Of a stretch of 64,000 bases of DNA, positions 18,457 through 25,992 are shown in pieces (within the stretch, counting starts at the first letter, position 1; each line of letters starts with the position of its first letter). Under the pieces are notes generated by a model. It searched no databases and was not told the origin of the DNA. It saw only the letters and a program-made list of their open reading frames with translations. A program made the position numbers and the translations under genes. The DNA is from Methylocystis bryophila (GTDB lineage: Bacteria; Pseudomonadota; Alphaproteobacteria; Rhizobiales; Beijerinckiaceae), in the NCBI RefSeq assembly GCF_027925445.1, contig NZ_AP027149.1, positions 1,178,001 through 1,242,000 on the forward strand. Direction: 5' to 3'.

Positions 18457-19137
18457 ATGTCGTTTCGTAGCCTCGCCCCCGAAATTACCCCGCAGATGTT
18501 GCTGCGCGCCTATACGCTCGGCATTTTCCCCATGGCCGAAAGCGCCGAGGATGAGGAAATCTTCTGGGTCGAGCCGCGCGAGAGGGCCATCTTTCCCCTC
18601 GACTCCTTCCACATCTCGCGCTCCCTGGCCAAAGTCTTGCGGCAGGAGCGCTTCGAGGTCTCCGCCGACCAGGATTTCGACGCGGTGTTGGAACTATGCG
18701 CTGCGCCCGCCCCGTCGCGCGAGAAGACCTGGATCAACGCGCAGATCCGCACGCTTTATCGGGCGCTGTTCGATCTCGGCGTCGCGCACACGATCGAGTG
18801 CCGGCGCGACGGCCGGCTCGTCGGCGGTCTCTATGGCGTCGCGCTTGGCGCCGCCTTCTTCGGCGAGAGCATGTTCCATCGCGAGAGGGATGCGTCGAAG
18901 GTGGCGCTCGCCCATCTCGTGGCGCGCCTGCGCGCGGGCGGGTTTCGCTTGCTCGACACGCAATTCATGACCGATCATCTCGCGTCGCTCGGCGCGAGGG
19001 AAGTCTCGCGAGAGATCTATCGCCGGATGCTTTCCACCGCGATCGAAACGCCCGGGGCGGACTTCTGGATCTGGCCCAAGGGTCGTCGCTTGCGGGGAAC
19101 CGAGGCGCTCGCAGCGCTGGGCGCCGCGAGGGACTAG
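18457..19137 (+). CDS. aat: Leucyl/phenylalanyl-tRNA--protein transferase
   Basis: Adds Leu or Phe from charged tRNA to N-terminal Arg or Lys of proteins, making them ClpS/ClpAP substrates in the N-end rule pathway. The 226-residue length fits. Family motifs are present: LLRAYTLGIFPMAE, FWVEPRERAIFPLD, FHISRSL, GGLYGVALGAAFFGESMFH, and DTQFMTDHLASLGA. Followed within 150 bp by DUF2155 and NDUFA12-type genes on the opposite strand, a familiar grouping in Rhizobiales. Confidence 0.95.
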   Translation: MSFRSLAPEITPQMLLRAYTLGIFPMAESAEDEEIFWVEPRERAIFPLDSFHISRSLAKVLRQERFEVSADQDFDAVLELCAAPAPSREKTWINAQIRTLYRALFDLGVAHTIECRRDGRLVGGLYGVALGAAFFGESMFHRERDASKVALAHLVARLRAGGFRLLDTQFMTDHLASLGAREVSREIYRRMLSTAIETPGADFWIWPKGRRLRGTEALAALGAARD

Positions 19138-19249
19138 CGCGTTTCCCGCTCAAACGGAATCGTTCGAGCGATAAGGAATCGCGCCAAGTCAGAAAGTTGG
19201 AGCATGTCATGACCGGAAAACCGCTTCGCACTTTTCCGTGACAGGCTCT
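19138..19249 (+). repeat. Dispersed intergenic repeat, modules A and B
   Basis: Begins immediately after the aat stop. Module A hairpin (CTCAAACG / CGTTCGAG, one arm mutated) and ATAAGGAATCGCGCC, then module B with the GACCGGAAAACCGC core. It separates the convergent aat and DUF2155 genes. Confidence 0.8.
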
Positions 19250-19277
19250 AACGCCTTCCCGCTCTCTCCTGAGCGGG

Positions 19278-19994
19278 TTAGAAAATCCCGAAGGGATCGT
19301 GAATCTGGGGCGCGGGGGCCTGCTGCGGCGCCTGCGGGACTTGCCTTTGCTGCCGTCGTGACCTCTGGGGCTTTTGCGGCTGGGCCGCGGCCGGCTCGGC
19401 GGTGCTGTTGAAGACGGGCTCGTCGGCGGGGCCGATCGGCTGCGCCTCGGGATTGACCGGCGTCTTGGGCACGATCTTGCGCGTGCGTCCCCCCTTGGCG
19501 GCCTGCTGCGACGCGTCTGGGGCAGGCTGCAGGGCTTCCGGCGGCGGCTGCGTGGCGACTTCTTTTCCGCCTTTGCAGTTGACGAGCCAGACGTCATAGA
19601 CGGGGTGCTCGACGCCGTGCAGGCCGGGGCTGGAGGCGAACATCCAGCCCGAGAAAATGCGCTTGGTCTCGTATTTGGCCGAGGCTCGGCCCGGAACGTC
19701 CGGGGCTTTGGGCTGCTGCTCGTCCACCTCGACGAAGGTCGTGGTCATCGGCGTCTCGGTCTGCGGCTTGGTGTTGCAGACGCGCGGCGTGACCTGAAGC
19801 GTTCCGAATTGGACCGTCTCGTCGATGGCCACGTCGAAGTTGATGATCCTGCCGGTGATCTTGTCGAGCCCGGCGAAGATGGCGGTCGGGTGGCGGATCG
19901 GGTCGGCGCGCCCAAAGGTGGGCGTGAGCGAAGCGAGCACAGCGCCCAGGAGGGCGCCTCGCAAGGGAAGCGGAAGGCCCTTGGGCGAAGTCAT
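19278..19994 (-). CDS. DUF2155 exported protein
   Basis: A 238-residue protein with a signal peptide (residues about 10-30). The DUF2155 core covers residues 37-145: LDKITGRIINFDVAIDETV, two cysteines (RVCNTK and VNCKGG), and IFSGWMFASSPGLHGVEHPVYDVWL. The last 90 residues are a Pro/Gln/Ala-rich low-complexity tail ending HDPFGIF. The family's role is not established; it is widespread in alphaproteobacteria beside aat and the NDUFA12-type complex I subunit, as here. Confidence 0.85.
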   Translation of the reverse strand: MTSPKGLPLPLRGALLGAVLASLTPTFGRADPIRHPTAIFAGLDKITGRIINFDVAIDETVQFGTLQVTPRVCNTKPQTETPMTTTFVEVDEQQPKAPDVPGRASAKYETKRIFSGWMFASSPGLHGVEHPVYDVWLVNCKGGKEVATQPPPEALQPAPDASQQAAKGGRTRKIVPKTPVNPEAQPIGPADEPVFNSTAEPAAAQPQKPQRSRRQQRQVPQAPQQAPAPQIHDPFGIF

Positions 19995-20165
19995 TGCGTC
20001 ACCGGGGTCGAAGCCTTTGTGAAAGCCGACAATGTTCGGCCGCGCGGAGTAAGCACTCGATCAAGGCGATTGCGTGGTCGCTCTCGTTTCAGCGCCTTCG
20101 TCCTTGGGAAGGAGCCTCTTGAGCGACAAGGAGCCGCGCCAGAGTCGATCCCTGCGGAATTCGTT

Positions 20166-20573
20166 CTAGCCCTCCGGGCGCCAGGCGTCGTAGTCCCCGC
20201 CCGAGGCCGGGCGTTGAGCGGCGGCCAGGATCGAACCCGGCGGCCGATAGGCGAGCGCCGTCCCGGTCATATTCTGGCGGTAGGGCAGCTCCCACTCATG
20301 CGGCTTGTAGCTCTCCTGCGTCGGCGGCGTGTCCACCGTGTGATGCAGCCAGCCATACCAGCCGGGCGGCGTGGCCGAGCCTTCCGCATATCCGTTGTAG
20401 ATCACCCAGCGCCGATCGAAGCCGAGCGCCCTGTCCTTCCTGCCGCCTTTCGTGCGGTAGTAGACGTTGCCAAACTCGTCCTCGCCGACGCGCTCGCCCA
20501 TGAGCAGCGTGTAGACGGCGGTGCTGAGCGTGGACCTGTTCCACCAGGTGAAGAACCGAATGATGAACGACAT
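20166..20573 (-). CDS. NADH:ubiquinone oxidoreductase accessory subunit, NDUFA12 type
   Basis: A 135-residue accessory subunit of alphaproteobacterial and mitochondrial complex I. The family signatures are clear: LLMGERVGEDEFGNVYYR, RRWVIYNGYAEGSATPPGWYGWLHH, PTQESYKPHEWELPYRQNMTGT. I use the ATG at 20573 (MSFIIRFFTWW), which has AAGGGACC upstream; the frame runs on to 20744 without support. The rest of complex I (nuo operon) is not in the window. Confidence 0.93.
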   Translation of the reverse strand: MSFIIRFFTWWNRSTLSTAVYTLLMGERVGEDEFGNVYYRTKGGRKDRALGFDRRWVIYNGYAEGSATPPGWYGWLHHTVDTPPTQESYKPHEWELPYRQNMTGTALAYRPPGSILAAAQRPASGGDYDAWRPEG

Positions 20574-20649
20574 GCGCCTTGGTCCCTTTGAGCGCATTCC
20601 GCAAAAGCTGATAGACTTTCGCGATAAGAATTCGCTCCGGCTTTGCGTT

Positions 20650-20700
20650 AGCGCGATTTTCGATCGCTCGAACGAACTCGTTCGAGCGGAAAGCGCGCTC
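20650..20700 (-). repeat. Dispersed intergenic repeat, module A fragment
   Basis: GCGCGATTTT then the hairpin CGCTCGAACGAACTCGTTCGAG, a truncated module A. It lies between the NDUFA12 and beta-propeller genes and touches the stop codon region of the latter. Confidence 0.65.
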
Positions 20701-20709
20701 GCCGGCGTC

Positions 20710-21681
20710 TTATCGCGTCTCGAGCCGCGGATGTCCAGCCTCATCGCTCCCGCGCACGAAGGCCCCGAAGGCGCGCGGACCTTCCCCCGTCTCGGTTTTT
20801 CCGAGGATTTTGAGGCTCTGCGCGTCGATGGCCCAAAGCTCGTTCGAGAACCAGTTGGTCACATAGACTTTGGCTCCGTCCGGGCTCGCCGCGACGCTTT
20901 CGGGATATTCGCCGACCTTGATCGCGGCCAACGGCGCGAGGTTTTGCGCGTCGAGGACGCTCACCGTCTCGCCATATTGGTTGGCGACGAAGACGCGCCC
21001 AGCGGCGAGCGCCACGCCGTAAGGGCGCTTCCCGACCTTCACGGTGGCGACGAGCTTTTGCGCCTTGAGGTCGACGACGCTCAAGTCGTCCGACTCGACA
21101 TTGGCGGCGTAGGCGCGCAGGCCCGCGGGGTCGACCGCGAGGCCAAAAGGGTGCCGGCCGACGGCGATCGTCGCCCTCTTCGTCAGGGTCGCGGCGTCGA
21201 GGAGGACGAGCGCGTCGTCGTCGCGCGCCGAGACGATGATCGTCGCGCCGTCCGGCGTCAGCACGACGCCCGAAGGCACGGCGCCGACCTCGGCCTTGCG
21301 GCTCGCGCCGCTTTGCGGATCGATCTCCGTGAGATCGCGGCCGTTCATATCGGCGACATAGATCTTCCTCCCGTCGGGCGAGACCGCGACCCCGAAAGGC
21401 AGGCCGGGAGCTTCAAGGCGTCTTTCGAGGCGGCGCGCTCTGGCGTCGATGACGGAGACGAAGCCGCCTTCCGGGCTCGTCACATAGACGCGCGCGCCGT
21501 CCGGCGCGACCGCGACGCCCGCGGGCTTCCCGCCGAGCGGCAGGCGCGCTGCGACCGTCATGCTCGCGAGATCGACGATGGCGAGATCGCCGCCGCCCTG
21601 ATTGGGGATGAAGGCCTCGTCGGCCTGGGCGCAAGAGTGGGCGAGGAGGAGAGCGGCAGTGGCGACGGCGACGCCGAGCAC
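20710..21681 (-). CDS. Secreted YVTN-type beta-propeller protein
   Basis: A 323-residue protein: signal peptide (VATAALLLAHSCAQA, residues about 5-19) followed by about seven repeats of roughly 42 residues with the VAVSPDG.KIYVAD type motif (GVAVAPDGARVYVTS, GVAVSPDGRKIYVAD, and so on). The layout matches beta-propellers associated with PQQ-dependent catabolism; a periplasmic binding or chaperone role is inferred. I use GTG 21681, which starts right before the signal peptide. The frame is open to ATG 21783, which overlaps the upstream stop as ATGA, but those 34 extra codons are made almost wholly of an intergenic repeat. The last gene of an operon with two MxaD-like genes. Confidence 0.8.
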   Translation of the reverse strand: MLGVAVATAALLLAHSCAQADEAFIPNQGGGDLAIVDLASMTVAARLPLGGKPAGVAVAPDGARVYVTSPEGGFVSVIDARARRLERRLEAPGLPFGVAVSPDGRKIYVADMNGRDLTEIDPQSGASRKAEVGAVPSGVVLTPDGATIIVSARDDDALVLLDAATLTKRATIAVGRHPFGLAVDPAGLRAYAANVESDDLSVVDLKAQKLVATVKVGKRPYGVALAAGRVFVANQYGETVSVLDAQNLAPLAAIKVGEYPESVAASPDGAKVYVTNWFSNELWAIDAQSLKILGKTETGEGPRAFGAFVRGSDEAGHPRLETR

Positions 21682-21759
21682 GTCATGGCGAGGAGCAAAG
21701 CGACGAAGCCATCCAGAAGGGATGGCTCTAGATTGCCTCGCCTCCAGCTCGCAATGACG
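21681..21759 (-). repeat. Palindromic dispersed repeat inserted at a gene start
   Basis: Ends are inverted (CGTCATGGCGAG at one end, CTCGCAATGACG at the other; 11 of 12 match). The body carries AAGCCATCCAGAAGGGATGGCT, here quoted in part, itself a hairpin (AGCCATCC / GGATGGCT). This looks like the common proteobacterial repeat whose translation reads RHCE..AIPSGWLRRFAPRHD. It sits between the coupled ATG at 21783 and the signal peptide of the beta-propeller gene. Confidence 0.7.
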
Positions 21760-21779
21760 GGGAGAGACTTCGACGCCGT

Positions 21780-22385
21780 TCATGGCCGCTCGAGCTTCGC
21801 CTTCAGCGAGGCGAGCCCCGCTTTGAAAATTCGCGTCACGGCGTCGACAGCGATCTCGTCGGTGAATTGCTCGGGCGGATTGCCCCCGGGAAAGGCGCGA
21901 TAGAAGCGGCTCTTCCATTCGACGCGCGATCCGCCGTCGGGAAGGCCGCGCACGTTGAGCGTCGCGGAGAGATTGCCGACGGGCAGCACCGCGATGTCGG
22001 CGCGCTCTATGATGTAGCGCAGCGACATGGCGGCGCCGTCATATTGCACGAGGCGCTCGTCGAGAGAGCCGCCGCGCTTGTAATAGAATCGGCGCGTGGC
22101 CGTTTCGGGAACATTGCCGCCCTGAGCCTCGGCGCGCTCGATCTCCGGCCGCCAGCTCACGTCGGCAAAGTCGCCGACGACCGCCCAGACTTTTTCCGGC
22201 GGCGCAGCGATCTCGATCGTCTCGACGACCTTTTGCGGCGTCGCGCCATGCGCGATGGTGAGGGATGGCGCGAGCATCATCGCCGCGGCGATGACGAAGG
22301 AGAGCGTCGCAGCGAGCAGGAAGAGCGGGCGCGGAGGCCCAAAGCCTCCGGGCGACGCGCCGCCCGGAAGACTGTCGTAGCTCAA
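21780..22385 (-). CDS. MxaD-like SRPBCC protein (second copy)
   Basis: A 201-residue paralogue of the protein at 22390-22926. After a Gly/Pro-rich leader and a hydrophobic export segment (residues about 21-43) comes the SRPBCC fold: HGATPQKVVETIEIAAPPEKVWAVVGDF (residues about 46-73), an RRFYYKRGGSLDERLV strand pair and an FYRAFPGGNPPEQFTDEIAVDAVTRIFKAGL helix, quoted in part. TTG 22385 is the assumed start. It lies 4 bp after the first copy and overlaps the beta-propeller frame. MxaD-type proteins assist methanol dehydrogenase function in methylotrophs; here that is inference. Confidence 0.72.
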   Translation of the reverse strand: MSYDSLPGGASPGGFGPPRPLFLLAATLSFVIAAAMMLAPSLTIAHGATPQKVVETIEIAAPPEKVWAVVGDFADVSWRPEIERAEAQGGNVPETATRRFYYKRGGSLDERLVQYDGAAMSLRYIIERADIAVLPVGNLSATLNVRGLPDGGSRVEWKSRFYRAFPGGNPPEQFTDEIAVDAVTRIFKAGLASLKAKLERP

Positions 22386-22389
22386 GAGC

Positions 22390-22926
22390 TTACTTGCCCT
22401 CGGCCTTGGCCTTCAGCGCGGCGAGGCCGGCTTGGTAGAAGTCGGTGATCGCCTTGAGCGCGGCTTCGTCGGAGAGCTCCGGCGGTGGATCATTGTTCAG
22501 GAAGCCGCGGTAGAAGGCGCCCTTCCACTCGACGACGCTCTTGCCGCCCTCTTCCTTGACGCTGATCGTCGAGGAATAATTGGCCACCGGAACGACGGTC
22601 GGCTCGTCCTTGTCCATCTTGTAAGAAAGCGTCTTGGCGTCGGCGTCGTATTTGGTGATGGACTCGTCGATCGAGCCGCCCTTCTTGAAGGTGACGGTGC
22701 GCTTGGCGCCCACGGCGTTGCCGCCTGTTCCTTCCGTCTTGGCGACTCCCGGATGCCAGCTCAGGTCCTGGAAATTGCCCACGATCTCCCAGACCTTGGC
22801 GGCCGGCGCATCGATCTCGATCTTCTCGACGACCTTCTGTCGCGACGGGCCATGCGCGAGCGCCGCAAGCGGCAAGAGGGAAAGGGCCGCGGCGAGGACG
22901 AGCCGGCGCGAGGCGACAAAAGTCAT
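22390..22926 (-). CDS. MxaD-like SRPBCC protein (first copy)
   Basis: A 178-residue secreted protein: signal peptide residues 1-25 ending ALAHG, then the SRPBCC fold with QKVVEKIEIDAPAAKVWEIV, NFQDLSWHPGV, TFKKGGSIDE, VEWKGAFYRGFLNNDPPPEL and a long C-terminal helix. The combination HGP..QKVVEK..VEWKGAFYRG is that of MxaD from methanol dehydrogenase clusters. GGAGA lies ahead of the ATG. It heads a three-gene operon (two MxaD-like genes and a beta-propeller). The methanol dehydrogenase genes themselves are not here, so the partner enzyme is unknown. Confidence 0.8.
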   Translation of the reverse strand: MTFVASRRLVLAAALSLLPLAALAHGPSRQKVVEKIEIDAPAAKVWEIVGNFQDLSWHPGVAKTEGTGGNAVGAKRTVTFKKGGSIDESITKYDADAKTLSYKMDKDEPTVVPVANYSSTISVKEEGGKSVVEWKGAFYRGFLNNDPPPELSDEAALKAITDFYQAGLAALKAKAEGK

Positions 22927-23136
22927 GCGGATTCTCCTAAAGCATCGCCCGCCATCCGCGCGAGCGCAGGGTCGCCCGCCACTAAAGGCGCCAAGCCGAC
23001 GGCGTCAAGCGGCTGTGGCCTAAAGAAGCCGGCGCCACAGCTGGCGCGACTGCAATACGAAATTTCTGCGTTGGCTCTCCGGCCGATCTCTGCTTACTGC
23101 TTCTGCAGTGCCTATCAGGCGGAATGAGAACGAAGC

Positions 23137-23616
23137 ATGCATGCAATCTTGAGGCATTTCCTCGACACTCCCCTCCAGACCCTTCGCGACGGCGAAATCC
23201 TGGTTGCCGAAGGCGAGCGGACCGGGCGCCTGTTCGCGCTCGCCGAAGGACGGCTCGAGGTGGTGCGGGGCGACACGCAGGTGGCGATCCTTACAGAGCC
23301 GGGCTCGATCGTCGGAGAGACGTCGGTGCTGCTCGATGCGCCGCATAGCGCGACCGTGCGGGCGCTCGGCGACGCCAGAGTGCATCGGGTCAACGACGGC
23401 GAAGCCTTCTTCGCCGAGCGCCCCGAGCTTGGCTGGATTCTCGCGCGCCTGCTCGCCCGCCGGCTGAATGCGGGCACCACCTATCTCGCCGATTTGAAAC
23501 GGCAAGTCACCGGCGCCGGCAATGAGCTGGAGAAGGTCAGCGAGACGCTGGAAAGCCTCCTGCATCGCCAGGAGGCCGCGCCGCAAACCGACTCTGCCCG
23601 CGATCCGGGGCGTTAG
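23137..23616 (+). CDS. Stand-alone cyclic nucleotide-binding domain protein
   Basis: A 159-residue protein whose residues about 15-110 form a Crp-type beta barrel (LRDGEILVAEGERTGRLFAL, GSIVGETSVLLDAPHSATVRAL). The phosphate-binding cassette is present as GETSVLLDAPHSATV. The remaining 45 residues are helical and have no helix-turn-helix, so it is not a transcription factor by itself. It may sense cyclic nucleotides and act through a partner. It is divergent from the MxaD-like operon. Confidence 0.75.
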   Translation: MHAILRHFLDTPLQTLRDGEILVAEGERTGRLFALAEGRLEVVRGDTQVAILTEPGSIVGETSVLLDAPHSATVRALGDARVHRVNDGEAFFAERPELGWILARLLARRLNAGTTYLADLKRQVTGAGNELEKVSETLESLLHRQEAAPQTDSARDPGR

Positions 23617-24062
23617 AGCGCGAGGCGAACAGCGGAAGCCTCGCGACGCTCTTTCCGGGTTCAACCTTCGGCGAGACGATGCCCGTCGATTTCGGCCGCA
23701 CGGCTGACGCCTGAGGGGACAGCGAGCGCATCATGCGCGATCTGATGCTGACGCTCGCGGGGCGCCTCGGCCAGGCCAATATCAAGGTCGCTTTGTTGAG
23801 CGCGAATTGACCCTCAATAAGCGCTGTCTGCGGCTAGCAAGATAGGCGGCACCTCGAACACATTACTCGATGAAGGCGTCGACGAGTGGGAGCAGGGACG
23901 TTGAGTTTTCGCTCTTACGCTATACTTGGCCTGATTTGAAGTCGATGCTCTGGCCGGATGAGGTTGTTGGTGCTGCTTCCTTCCATGATCCTCGCGGGGA
24001 GCCCAAGCAGAGATGCGTTTGCCAAAGAACACTGAGGGGATAGAATAGAAAAAGAAGACGAT
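23617..24062 (+). other. Intergenic region, no recognisable gene
   Basis: 446 bp with only short frames. A run from about 23620 to 23810 is high in GC and codon-like in one frame but is broken by TGA at 23712 and TGA at 23808; it could be the tail of a decayed gene, which I cannot name. From 23815 on, composition drops towards that of the neighbouring ATPase gene. Confidence 0.4.
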
Positions 24063-25895
24063 CTACACCGCCACGACGGTGGCCGATGAAGGCGTTGGTA
24101 AAGGAATGGCGGGCGGGGGTGCAAAGTGCGATTCCGTCTCAGCACAGAATTTCATTACCTCCTCGATCATGTGCCTGATGGTCAGGTTTTCCAGTTTCGA
24201 GAATAGAGGCGTCAGGGCGTCCCGATGCGACTTGATGTGTACGGCTTCATTGTAAATTACTGCGAGCAGAAAAAATTGTTCGGGAAGGTCGATGCCTTTC
24301 TCGAGCGCCCAATCGAGTTTATCTCGCGTCTTGTGAATGTCTAAGAACGCCGGCTTATCGGCTGTATCGAGCTTTTGATAGACCGCGCGCTCCAGGGCGT
24401 TCCTTACCGCGCAGCAAACGGAGATCGGATCGTAATTCCTCTTCGAAATGTAGCGATCGAGTTGTGTTTTTACATAAGCGTTAAATTTATTGGCAGTGGA
24501 TATTTCAAAATATAGTCCAAGCGTGTGGAATTTGGCGGATAGGTCGCGATCAGAAGGGTGAAAATGCAGAAAAAACTTTGATATGTCTGTTTCTATCGAT
24601 GCATCATGTCGCCTCAAAATCATTTCCTTGACATATGTTTCGGGGCATTTGTTATACCTTGAAAGGTATACAACCTTTTGATCTTTAAATGTAAAGTTAT
24701 TAAAATAGCTGGGGTCAAGATGGGTCAAAATGAGCGGAAATAACTGGCGCCCCTCTTGCTTCCATTGCGGGATCATCTGTGTGAGGTGGTATTGACACGC
24801 CACCAGATTGGCATCATCCAGGTAGTCAAAGACCTCATCGATAACCAAGATACAGCGATCCTTCTTGAGCTGTCGCCGCGCTCTGAGCAACTCCGCGACC
24901 AGGCATAGCGTGTCACGTTCTCCATTCGAGATCTGGTTTGCCAGAGGAAACCTAAGCACTAAGCGATTGTCGGCCTCAACCGGCGCTATATTCTTCCACG
25001 TCGCCTTGAGCGGCTTCAGCTTAGTGACGTAATATTCCTTGTCGTGCAGGTAACTAAAATGTTTGATGCAGGCTTTGAATTCCTCCTTCTTTTCCTTATG
25101 TAACTCGCAGATTTGAATTGCTGCGCATAAGGCGTTCACCTGATTCCCGAACTTTCCCGTGTCAAATTCTTTCACAATATCAGCTATTTCACGAATATGA
25201 TCAATCTGCCGCAGAAGCTCAATTTCCGCGGTATCGACGGCGGCAATAATTTGCGCGGTAGTGCCAGAGCGCGAGTTAACGTGATTGCGAAAGCGGGCGA
25301 TGGAGGACCGAGTTCCTGTACGATCTTCCTTCGAGAAGTCCACCTGAGCTATTTTTAGCATCAACTTGACGTCCTTCAAGACATCAGAGATGTTGGGAAT
25401 GGCCTTTCCATTAGAGCCGAACGTCTGCTTAGATTCAGTGTAGGAGTAGACCAAGGGGTGCTTCGGTGGAATTTTTCCAATCAGTTCGATGTCAGGAACG
25501 TTGATTGAAGCCGTTGCAATACTGTTCCCTTGGATCTTGTGTACTCTCGCTCTCGGCTTCAAGGCACTTCTGATTACATAGACGCTGAAGGCCGCCGAGA
25601 TCTCATTCATCCCGCTATTGGCGGTTAGGGTTTCTTCCGATCCGTCGTCCATCGTGCTGGTGATGACAATTTCTGGCATTGCTCCCGCGTTACCGTTGTG
25701 TGCGTGCTCATCTTCGATTTCAAGCTTGGAAGGGCGCAGTGAGTGGAATGCCACCGCGAAGGAGCTCTTGCCGAAGCCGTTCGGGGCCACGAGTATGGTC
25801 GGCTTGTTTGGGATCAGCTCGACGTCGAAAATCGTGTTCGAGATCCCCTTTACCTGGTTGATCTCAATCTTCTTAATTCTCTTGACGGGAGGCAT
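24063..25895 (-). CDS. Solitary AAA/ABC-type ATPase (SMC/RecF-like, OLD-like), defence candidate
   Basis: A 610-residue protein with a split ABC ATPase: Walker A APNGFGKSS at residues 37-45 (first Gly replaced by Ala), a coiled or helical middle (about 200-300), the signature ISNGERDTL at 322-330, Walker B CILVIDEVFDYLDD at 348-361 and the H-loop ILTHLD at 389-394. The C-terminal 200 residues match no nuclease motif I can see (no TOPRIM or HNH pattern). GC content is distinctly lower than in gyrB upstream. Such ATPases often belong to phage-defence systems (Septu- or OLD-like), but no partner gene lies next to it, so that is inference only. Confidence 0.72.
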   Translation of the reverse strand: MPPVKRIKKIEINQVKGISNTIFDVELIPNKPTILVAPNGFGKSSFAVAFHSLRPSKLEIEDEHAHNGNAGAMPEIVITSTMDDGSEETLTANSGMNEISAAFSVYVIRSALKPRARVHKIQGNSIATASINVPDIELIGKIPPKHPLVYSYTESKQTFGSNGKAIPNISDVLKDVKLMLKIAQVDFSKEDRTGTRSSIARFRNHVNSRSGTTAQIIAAVDTAEIELLRQIDHIREIADIVKEFDTGKFGNQVNALCAAIQICELHKEKKEEFKACIKHFSYLHDKEYYVTKLKPLKATWKNIAPVEADNRLVLRFPLANQISNGERDTLCLVAELLRARRQLKKDRCILVIDEVFDYLDDANLVACQYHLTQMIPQWKQEGRQLFPLILTHLDPSYFNNFTFKDQKVVYLSRYNKCPETYVKEMILRRHDASIETDISKFFLHFHPSDRDLSAKFHTLGLYFEISTANKFNAYVKTQLDRYISKRNYDPISVCCAVRNALERAVYQKLDTADKPAFLDIHKTRDKLDWALEKGIDLPEQFFLLAVIYNEAVHIKSHRDALTPLFSKLENLTIRHMIEEVMKFCAETESHFAPPPAIPLPTPSSATVVAV

Positions 25896-25992
25896 GCCTG
25901 TAGCCTTCAGAACGATGTAGTTGGCTGCACAAAGGGAGGCACCAATTCGTATCTTGTCGAGAGTCGATGACGATGCGTATGGTCAATAACCT

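Noticed and set aside
23680..23810. Acyltransferase-like gene fragment
   Set aside because: A short coding-like run is present, but the similarity is too weak to name and stops interrupt it.
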